Below, piece after piece: positions 57,823-64,000 of a stretch of DNA of 64,000 nucleotides. The position numbers were made by a program, and so were the translations under genes. Source of the stretch: Alkalibacillus filiformis (GTDB taxonomy: Bacteria; Bacillota; Bacilli; Bacillales; Alkalibacillaceae); NCBI RefSeq assembly GCF_030814115.1, contig NZ_JAUSUP010000001.1:868001-932000 (forward strand), in the 5' to 3' direction. Each line of letters opens with the position of its first letter. Position 1 is the stretch's first letter. The notes beneath the pieces were generated by a model. It searched no databases. It had not been told where the DNA came from and saw only the letters and a program-made list of their open reading frames with translations.

Positions 57823-58338
57823 TTATTTTTCGTTCTTTGGAGCAAGCATTAAGAACATGTTACGACCTTCCATTTTAGGTTTCGTTTCGACAGTACTTAA
57901 TTCACTACATGCATCCGCAAAACGCTCAAGTACTTTTTGACCTAAATCTTTGTGCGTGATTGCACGACCACGGAAACGAACACTAACTTTTACTTTGTCA
58001 CCTTTTTGAAGGAACTTTTGTGCGTTACGCGCTTTTGTATTAAAGTCATGCTCTTCAATCTGTGGTGTTAGGCGTACTTCTTTAACGTTAATAATTTTTT
58101 GCTTTTTACGTTGCTCTTTTTCTTTCTTCTGTTGTTCGAAACGGTATTTACCATAATCCATAATACGAGCAACTGGCGGTTTTGCATTTGGTGCAACTAA
58201 GACAAGGTCTAAATTTGCCTGTTCAGCAATGTCCAATGCTTCTTGACGTGATTTTACTCCTAATTGTTCACCATTCACATCAATGAGTCGCACTTCCTTG
58301 GCGCGAATGTTCTCATTGAGATTATTATCCTTGCTAAT
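57823..58338 (-). CDS. infC: Translation initiation factor IF-3 (AUU start)
   Basis: The 171-residue factor prevents subunit joining and checks start codons. The N-domain contains [27 protein letters not shown] and the C-domain [21 protein letters not shown]. No ATG, GTG or TTG gives the full N-terminus. An ATT at 58338-58336, with GGAGGTGG six bases upstream, opens (M)[18 protein letters not shown], which aligns with known IF-3. AUU initiation is the classic autoregulatory start of infC. A GTG at 58293 would remove 15 conserved residues. Confidence 0.95.
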   Translation of the reverse strand: MSKDNNLNENIRAKEVRLIDVNGEQLGVKSRQEALDIAEQANLDLVLVAPNAKPPVARIMDYGKYRFEQQKKEKEQRKKQKIINVKEVRLTPQIEEHDFNTKARNAQKFLQKGDKVKVSVRFRGRAITHKDLGQKVLERFADACSELSTVETKPKMEGRNMFLMLAPKNEK

Positions 58339-58344
58339 AGTGAG

Positions 58345-58592
58345 CCACCTCCAAAAAATCTTAGAAAATTAAGGCGTCATCTGACAAGTGACTGTAGAAT
58401 TTAATTTAGGTTTTTAACCACAAAAAAAGTGTCGGTACACATACTGCACCCACACACACTAATTTCATTAATCTATACGTATTCATAACGTATAAAGTAG
58501 AAAATTAATCTGACCTGTCAACTGCATTAAGCGTCAAGCAGGTGAGAAGCGGGTGCTTCTACTTGTCTTTAATTCGCCTTATTTAATTACCT
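58345..58592 (-). ncRNA. L20 leader (autoregulatory attenuator of infC-rpmI-rplT)
   Basis: The transcript begins with a GAAGC-ACCC-GCUUC-UCACCUG segment and a distal CAGGUCAG partner (about 58565-58505), as in the B. subtilis L20 leader. A terminator stem follows: AGTGT...GGTGCA with TGTACC...ACACT (58460-58429), then seven T. L20 binding should favour termination. Limits are approximate. Confidence 0.82.
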
Positions 58593-58597
58593 TACCT

Positions 58598-58626
58598 AGT
58601 ATAACGAGTACTTATATAAATGTCAA
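58598..58626 (-). promoter_or_regulatory. Sigma-A promoter of infC-rpmI-rplT
   Basis: TTGACA (58626-58621), a 17-base spacer and TATACT (58603-58598), placed just ahead of the L20 leader. Confidence 0.88.
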
Positions 58627-58636
58627 GCACTAAATA

Positions 58637-58661
58637 AGGCAGCCCTTAATTAAGGCTGCCT
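58637..58661 (-). terminator. Terminator of thrS
   Basis: GGCAGCC pairs with GGCTGCC around TTAATTAAG; TTATTTAG follows. The U-tract is weak and the hairpin is only about 10 bases ahead of the infC -35. Confidence 0.7.
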
Positions 58662-58666
58662 CAAAA

Positions 58667-60610
58667 TTATAGCTTACGATGATTAATTTCGTCAACAATA
58701 GATTGTGTAAATTCATCTAATGAGATCGTTTCACTGTCTTTTTCACTATACTTACGAATATTAACCGCTTCATCGTTCATTTCATTGTCACCTAATACTA
58801 GAGAGTATGGAATCTTCTGTGTTTGTGACTCACGAATTTTATAACCAAGTTTTTCATCACGTACGTCTAGTTCAACACGTACTCCTGCATACTGTAACTT
58901 CTCTTGAACTTTTTTCGCATAATCCATATGAGCTTCTAATGAAACAGGAATAATGCGAACTTGCTCTGGCGCTAACCATGTAGGAAATGCCCCTTTGTAT
59001 TCTTCGATTAAGAAAGCGACAAACCTCTCCATCGTTGAAACGACACCACGGTGGATTACAACAGGACGATGTTCTTTACCATCTTCACCAATGTACGTTA
59101 AGTCAAAACGTTCAGGCAAATGGAAGTCTAATTGAACAGTTGAAAGTGTCTCGTCTTTTCCTAAGGCTGTCTTCACTTGAACGTCTAATTTCGGACCGTA
59201 GAACGCTGCTTCCCCAGTCGATTCAACGTATTCAACGTCCATCTCTTCCATTGTATCTTTTAACAATGCCTCAGCTTTATTCCACATTTCATCGTTATCG
59301 ACATATTTCTCTTGATCTTCTGGATCACGATAAGAAAGTCTGAAGTAATAATCGTTAATACCAAAGTCTTTATACACGTTTTGAATTAATTGAACAACAC
59401 GTGTAAATTCCTCTTTAAGCTGATCAGGTCTTGCAAAGATGTGTGCATCATTTAATGTCATACCACGAACACGTTGTAAACCTGCTAGTGCACCTGACAT
59501 TTCATGGCGGTGCATCGTACCTAATTCAGCAATCCGTACCGGTAAATGACGATAGCTGTATAATTGATTTTTATAAACCATCATATGGTGTGGACAGTTC
59601 ATTGGGCGAAGAACTAAATCTTCGTTATCCATCTCCATTGTTGGGAACATATCGTCTTGATAATGATCCCAGTGTCCACTTGTTTTATATAGATCGACAC
59701 TACCAAGCACTGGTGTATAGACGTGATCATAACCTAGGCGCTCTTCTAAGTCGACAATATAACGCTCAATTGTACGACGGATTGTTGCACCTTTAGGTAA
59801 CCAAAGTGGAAGTCCTTGACCGACTTTTTGTGAAACAGTAAAGATTTCTAATTCTTTACCTAGCTTGCGGTGATCACGCTCTTTCGCTTCTTCTAACAAC
59901 CTTAAATGCTCGTCTAGGTCTCCTTTTTTCTCAAATGCAGTACCATAAATGCGTTGTAGCATTTTATTTTTACTATCGCCACGCCAATAAGCACCTGAAA
60001 TTGAAAGTAGTTTAAAAACTTTTATTTTACCTGTATGAGGTACGTGGACACCACGACAAAGGTCGAAAAATTCGCCTTGTTCATAGATTGAAACTTGTTC
60101 ACCTTCTGGAATGTCATCTAATAGTTCTAACTTAAGTTGATCTCCAACTTCTTCATAGCGTTGTTTTGCTTCTTCGCGAGATACTTCTACTCTTCTAATC
60201 TCTAACGCTTCATCTACGATTTTTTTCATTTCTTTTTCTATTTTTGGTAAGTCTTCAGGTGAAATCGTTTCTTCCATATCAATGTCATAATAGAAGCCAC
60301 CTTCAATAACAGGACCGACACCTAACCTTACGTCGTTTCCGTATAAACGCTTAACAGCTTGTGCCATTAAGTGAGCTGTTGAGTGTCTTAGTACTTCTAA
60401 ACCCTCATCATCCCGATAAGTAATAATTTGAATGTCACCATCTTCATGTAGTTCAGCTTTTAAATCGACCGGTTCGCCATTGAATTTTCCTGCTAAGGAT
60501 TGCTTTTTAAGTCCTGAGCTAATCGAGCCAGCTATATCTTCAGTCGTTGTCCCTTTAGGAAACTCCTTAGCATTTCCGTCTGGGAACGTAATTTGAATCA
60601 CATCACTCAT
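58667..60610 (-). CDS. thrS: Threonyl-tRNA synthetase
   Basis: The 647-residue class II synthetase has an N-terminal TGS domain (about 1-62), the second editing-type domain with [16 protein letters not shown], and a catalytic core. Zinc ligands include the cysteine in MNCPHHM. The motif-3 region is [21 protein letters not shown]. It is controlled by a T-box leader upstream and lies between ytxC and infC. Confidence 0.98.
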   Translation of the reverse strand: MSDVIQITFPDGNAKEFPKGTTTEDIAGSISSGLKKQSLAGKFNGEPVDLKAELHEDGDIQIITYRDDEGLEVLRHSTAHLMAQAVKRLYGNDVRLGVGPVIEGGFYYDIDMEETISPEDLPKIEKEMKKIVDEALEIRRVEVSREEAKQRYEEVGDQLKLELLDDIPEGEQVSIYEQGEFFDLCRGVHVPHTGKIKVFKLLSISGAYWRGDSKNKMLQRIYGTAFEKKGDLDEHLRLLEEAKERDHRKLGKELEIFTVSQKVGQGLPLWLPKGATIRRTIERYIVDLEERLGYDHVYTPVLGSVDLYKTSGHWDHYQDDMFPTMEMDNEDLVLRPMNCPHHMMVYKNQLYSYRHLPVRIAELGTMHRHEMSGALAGLQRVRGMTLNDAHIFARPDQLKEEFTRVVQLIQNVYKDFGINDYYFRLSYRDPEDQEKYVDNDEMWNKAEALLKDTMEEMDVEYVESTGEAAFYGPKLDVQVKTALGKDETLSTVQLDFHLPERFDLTYIGEDGKEHRPVVIHRGVVSTMERFVAFLIEEYKGAFPTWLAPEQVRIIPVSLEAHMDYAKKVQEKLQYAGVRVELDVRDEKLGYKIRESQTQKIPYSLVLGDNEMNDEAVNIRKYSEKDSETISLDEFTQSIVDEINHRKL

Positions 60611-60649
60611 TCTGCTTCCACCTTTCTAATTAAATTGTAATCATATAAA

Positions 60650-60917
60650 ACAAAAAACACTCGTCCCTAATTATATAAAAGGGACGAGTGTTACACCCGT
60701 GGTTCCACCCTGATTCTGCAAATAATGCAGCTCTCAAGAAGTCGTTAACGCCGACCTACGTTCATGGCTAGTATTATAATCAAGTTCACAATGAATGCTC
60801 AGAGGTGGTAAACAATTTGTCATGCTAGAAAGCTCGCAGCCAAGGCTTCCTTCTCTGTAAAGCTGTTTCAAACTGCTCTTGTCCTCGTCAAAACATAAAA
60901 CGTATTCATTATATTAT
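60650..60917 (-). ncRNA. T-box riboswitch of thrS
   Basis: The core GGGTGGAACCACGGG reads at 60710-60696. The perfect 11-bp terminator stem ACACTCGTCCC/GGGACGAGTGT (60657-60691) is followed by TTTTTTG. A Thr specifier ACC lies at 60809-60807 in UUUACCACCUCUGAGC. Outer limits are approximate. Confidence 0.92.
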
Positions 60918-60923
60918 GTACGT

Positions 60924-60952
60924 ATTATAACGATGTTAACGAGGAAAATCAA
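60924..60952 (-). promoter_or_regulatory. Sigma-A promoter of thrS
   Basis: TTGATT (60952-60947), a 17-base spacer and TATAAT (60929-60924), immediately upstream of the T-box. Confidence 0.75.
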
Positions 60953-60984
60953 GGGCTTTCTTTACACGTTTAATTCAATACCAC

Positions 60985-61800
60985 TTACTTAAAAATATTT
61001 TTCAATTCCTGAACGTACGGAAACTGATTAATCGGGTACAAATATACTCTTTCTTGGAAAATATTCATTACGCTATAAATTTCATGAATCCGATCATTTG
61101 AAGCATAAACATCTACTCGTTCTGGCGCTATCGCCAATAGCTTCCCTATGACTTTCGTTTGGTCCATTATTTCTTGAAAAGGTGTTGATGCTGACGTAAT
61201 TAGCTGGTCTTGAATTAATTTCCCGTGATCATCAAACAAAAGTGCTTCATTTTTATAATAAACGGTTACATGGTTATAATACGGTTCTTGTCCGTCAATA
61301 AAACTCCTCAGCTGTTCCATCCGGTCTTGAAAATGAAGTTCATCTTGCCATTCTTCAATACCAAACCCGACAATTTCTAGCCAATCATCTTCTCTTAAAA
61401 ACAATTCATTATACATGTAATCCATATTGACCTTAGTGACATCATCTTGTCCATAAATAAAGTGAACTAACTTTTCGTATAATGAATCATTTAATTCACT
61501 ATGCAACATCTTTGGGGCGGTACTTAAAGAGACAACGAATGGAATAATTTGCTCAATTTCATCGTCATCAAAATAATAAGTGTCTCGCAAAATTTTTTGT
61601 GATATTTTAGGCACATATGCTTCTAAAATAAACGGGAAAATTAAATCAACTAAACTTGTCCGTTTGACAAATAAGAAATTGGACAACCAAACGAAATTTT
61701 CATCCAGCCTTATTTGGCCTTTAAAATTGGCCGCTAATAAGTACAAGTAGAACTGTCTAGCTTCTTGCTCATTTCTAAATAAAAATGCTGTTTCTTTCAC
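60985..61800 (-). CDS. ytxC: YtxC, sporulation-associated protein of unknown function
   Basis: The 271-residue, mostly helical protein shows YtxC-family features, including FYLYLLAANFKGQIRLDENF at the start and YPYINQ-type sequence near the end (VYLYPINQFPYVQEL). It has no signal peptide. I chose GTG at 61800 because AGAGGG lies 7 bases upstream; an ATG six codons earlier has no ribosome-binding site. It lies between dnaI and thrS as in B. subtilis. The biochemical role is unknown. Confidence 0.85.
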   Translation of the reverse strand: MKETAFLFRNEQEARQFYLYLLAANFKGQIRLDENFVWLSNFLFVKRTSLVDLIFPFILEAYVPKISQKILRDTYYFDDDEIEQIIPFVVSLSTAPKMLHSELNDSLYEKLVHFIYGQDDVTKVNMDYMYNELFLREDDWLEIVGFGIEEWQDELHFQDRMEQLRSFIDGQEPYYNHVTVYYKNEALLFDDHGKLIQDQLITSASTPFQEIMDQTKVIGKLLAIAPERVDVYASNDRIHEIYSVMNIFQERVYLYPINQFPYVQELKNIFK

Positions 61801-61867
61801 TACACATCCCTCTTTCATAGAACAAGGTAATACATTTTATGAAAGAAAGAGTGGAAACATGAAAAAA

Positions 61868-61888
61868 GCGACCAAAATTATTGGTCGC
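61868..61888 (-). terminator. Terminator overlapping the dnaI stop
   Basis: Perfect 8-bp arms GCGACCAA/TTGGTCGC are followed by TTTTTTC on the minus strand. The dnaI TAA lies in the loop. Confidence 0.85.
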
Positions 61889-62813
61889 GATGATTTTGGC
61901 CAGTAACTTCAACTGGTTCACTAATTTGTCTAATTCTCTCCATAATCCTTGCTGCTTTTAGTTCTTCAACGTCTCCACGACCTGCTTTTGATAACATGGA
62001 TTCTAACTCACTCAAGTCATAATTGGATGTAAAAAATACAGGCAGTCGTTCCATCATTCTAAATTGTAATATTGCACCTAGCACTTCATCACGAAACCAT
62101 GGTGATAAAAATTCAGCACCAATATCATCAAAAATTAAAACCGAAGCACGCTTAAATTGATCAATCTTTTGATTAATCGTTGAATCAGTAATAGATGCTT
62201 TCATTTCTCTAACGAACTCTGGCATATAAATTAATAAAGTATCGATTTGTTTTTTGGCTAATTCATTAGCTAGTGCAGCTAATAAATAAGTTTTACCGAC
62301 ACCGAAACTTCCGTGTAAGTAAACGCCTTTTTTTGGTGGAGTGTCACCACTTTCCTCATAAAACTGACGAACCTTTTGCAGCGCTTCTTCTCTTCCGTTT
62401 GCCTCCAACTTAATTTGCGAGAAAGTGGCATCATGGATTTCTTTTGGCATATGCAAGCTTTGGACAAAGGAGCGCTGTTTTTGCAATTGTAATTCTCGCT
62501 CTTTTCGTTGGCATTCATGATAAATTAATTTGACTCTTCCATTTTGAACACGAGCTCCTGGTACATAGCCTTTAATGACATTAATACAACTGTCTAACGA
62601 AGCACACTTCTCGCACTTAATTGACTGATAATCATACTCATACAGCTTCATAAGTTGAGAATCGATCTGTTTTTCAGTTAACTCTGGATGCTCCTTTAAA
62701 AAGGCTTTAATACGATCTGAGGATAAAATCTTTTTTCTCATTTCATTAAAAGAGGTTTGAAAATCTTCATTGTTTTTCAACCAGCTTTGGAGTGCCGACT
62801 GGATGTGTTCCAT
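61878..62813 (-). CDS. dnaI: Primosomal helicase loader DnaI
   Basis: The 311-residue AAA+ ATPase loads the replicative helicase with DnaB and DnaD. The N-terminal helicase-binding domain has the zinc-site cysteines CEKCASLDSC. Walker A is GSFGVGKTYL (about 167-176) and Walker B SVLIFDDIGAE. The arginine-finger helix ARIMERIRQISEPVEV ends the protein. It follows dnaB by 16 bases. The stop codon lies within a terminator hairpin. Confidence 0.96.
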   Translation of the reverse strand: MEHIQSALQSWLKNNEDFQTSFNEMRKKILSSDRIKAFLKEHPELTEKQIDSQLMKLYEYDYQSIKCEKCASLDSCINVIKGYVPGARVQNGRVKLIYHECQRKERELQLQKQRSFVQSLHMPKEIHDATFSQIKLEANGREEALQKVRQFYEESGDTPPKKGVYLHGSFGVGKTYLLAALANELAKKQIDTLLIYMPEFVREMKASITDSTINQKIDQFKRASVLIFDDIGAEFLSPWFRDEVLGAILQFRMMERLPVFFTSNYDLSELESMLSKAGRGDVEELKAARIMERIRQISEPVEVTGQNHRDQ

Positions 62814-62829
62814 TTAAATCATCCTTCAT

Positions 62830-64000
62830 TCATTGTTTCGATTGTGAAAAGCTTTTAAAGAATTCGGTTAACTCTTCGTTTTTAGCTTCACTATCTTCTG
62901 TCTTTTGTTCAGGTTCCTTCTCTGTTTGTTGTTGCTTCTGTTCCTTAAACCACTTCGGAAGAACTTCTTTAGATTTACCGGCCGTTTTAGACTGCTTTTG
63001 TTGTTTTTGTTGCTTCTTTTGCTGCCATGTTTGATACATTTTATGTTCACGCTTTGCCATATCCATAGCTGTTTTTGCTGTTGTAACCCCTTCACGACTC
63101 CAATGAGCTGCAATTGTATCGATATAATTACGGTTTAATTTGTTACCATTTTTTCTTAAGACGTAGTGAACTAAAACATTCATAACTGGTTGAGATAGCC
63201 CGTGTTCTTCCATTAAATCAGTAATCATTTCAACTTCTTTCATCGATGCAACACCTGAATTTGAATGGTCCTCTAATAATTCACGGTGAGTTATATCGTT
63301 AAAGTGTTGAATAATTAGCTCTTCTTTAGATTCTGGTTGTTGATTTATATTTGTATCTTTTGGTTGCTCTTCAGACTCCTGGACTTGTCCTTTTGTATAC
63401 AACCGTGGTGGTACGGACCCATGTTTTTTATAATAAATATCTTTACACATATCCAAAAACTCTTGCCGATCAAATTCAGCATCTTCATTCACTGCCCATA
63501 ACAACGCTTTCTCTAACTCTAAATAATCGACATCATAAATTTTAATAATTTTTTCCATGTAATTTAAATTATGATTCGTTAAAATGTTTTTCGGTTCAAC
63601 TTTTTGTTGAGTTAACATTTTATACAACCATTCTAATGGAAGATCTGTTTTAATCGCTACTGATTCATCTGAGTCTTTTTTCGGTGGTTGCTTCTTATGT
63701 GCAACAGTCGTAAATACGTCATCAAAATGATGAGTAACTTCTTCTACAGAAGATGACACTGTTGGTTTTGGTGCTAATTTCTTTTGTAATTGTTGAAAAA
63801 CATCTTTACCAACATGATGCTCTAATAAAACTGATAAAGTCGGGTTTTCAAAAAACTGATAGGCAGATGCAGGACGGCGGATTAAATAATAAAATGTTCT
63901 AACGCTTCCTTCTTCTTTAAACGTTTTTAACAACCCGATACCTTCTAGTTTCTTTCTTGCTTCATACAAATCATCTAATGTAATATCTAATATACTCATT
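62830..64000 (-). CDS. dnaB: Replication initiation/membrane attachment protein DnaB (3' part)
   Basis: About 390 codons are inside; the gene's 5' end lies beyond 64000. The sequence after KKLEGIGLLKTF matches the middle and C-terminal parts of the Gram-positive DnaB/DnaD family, and the operon partner dnaI supports it. This protein helps load the helicase at oriC and at PriA sites; it is not the E. coli DnaB helicase. An ATG at 63999 is internal, since about 100 residues are missing relative to B. subtilis. The C-terminal 60 residues are rich in Lys and Gln. Confidence 0.93.
   Translation of the reverse strand, partial: MSILDITLDDLYEARKKLEGIGLLKTFKEEGSVRTFYYLIRRPASAYQFFENPTLSVLLEHHVGKDVFQQLQKKLAPKPTVSSSVEEVTHHFDDVFTTVAHKKQPPKKDSDESVAIKTDLPLEWLYKMLTQQKVEPKNILTNHNLNYMEKIIKIYDVDYLELEKALLWAVNEDAEFDRQEFLDMCKDIYYKKHGSVPPRLYTKGQVQESEEQPKDTNINQQPESKEELIIQHFNDITHRELLEDHSNSGVASMKEVEMITDLMEEHGLSQPVMNVLVHYVLRKNGNKLNRNYIDTIAAHWSREGVTTAKTAMDMAKREHKMYQTWQQKKQQKQQKQSKTAGKSKEVLPKWFKEQKQQQTEKEPEQKTEDSEAKNEELTEFFKSFSQSKQ

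Noticed and set aside
1-64000. CRISPR array, prophage, insertion sequence or defence island
   Set aside because: I saw no regularly spaced repeats, transposase or integrase motifs, terminal inverted repeats, or restriction, Abi or toxin-antitoxin genes.

Overview
The window is AT-rich, low-GC Gram-positive DNA from a spore-forming member of the Bacillaceae. The evidence is gene order that follows the Bacillus subtilis hem, lon-clpX-tig, racE-gerE-sdh, trxA-etf-fad, mutS2-polX-zapA, pheST, infC and thrS-dnaI region, together with spore genes (spoVID, gerE, sspI, ytxC, a SpoIIB-like gene) and three T-box leaders. Many proteins are rich in Asp and Glu (SpoVID, trigger factor, the CwlO coiled coil), which suggests a moderately halophilic genus such as the Halobacillus/Virgibacillus group. 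That genus-level guess is inference.

Layout, left to right; nearly everything is on the minus strand. 0-9 kb: start of radC, a SPOR-domain SpoIIB-like gene, a membrane GAF-GGDEF gene, folC, valS with a T-box, a small plus-strand membrane ORF, spoVID. 9-15.4 kb: the haem operon hemA-X-C-D-B-L with a PerR-like box. 15.5-23.3 kb: a LiaF-like membrane gene, engB, lon, clpX, tig and a ysoA-like gene. 23.4-28.5 kb: an accessory stretch with an aldehyde dehydrogenase, a fructosamine-kinase-like gene, cwlO with a WalR-like site, an orphan 118-residue gene, a decayed reading frame and a tRNA-Gly/tRNA-Arg operon. This stands where B. subtilis has ilv-leu. 28.5-38 kb: rdgB, rph, racE, marR, gerE with a sigma-K-type promoter, a thioesterase, sdhCAB, uvrC and trxA. 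38-43.5 kb: etfA, etfB, fadB, fadR and lcfA (fatty-acid degradation), with a promoter plus FadR-type palindrome between lcfA and fadR, and a 26-codon membrane ORF. 43.5-54.5 kb: mutS2, polX, cvpA, zapA, rnhC, pheT, pheS (T-box), a SPOUT methyltransferase and sspI. 54.5-64 kb: an M42 peptidase, dUTPase, TVP38-family gene, DUF1294 gene, rplT-rpmI-infC with an L20-type leader and an AUU start, thrS (T-box), ytxC, dnaI and the 3' part of dnaB.

The genes form standard co-regulated modules: haem synthesis, beta-oxidation, succinate oxidation, translation and tRNA charging, replication initiation and spore formation. I see no prophage, insertion sequence, CRISPR array, toxin-antitoxin pair or defence island, and no clear undescribed multi-gene system. 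The most interesting items are the fructosamine-kinase/aldehyde-dehydrogenase pair, several small unannotated ORFs, and regulatory sites that can be read directly from the DNA.
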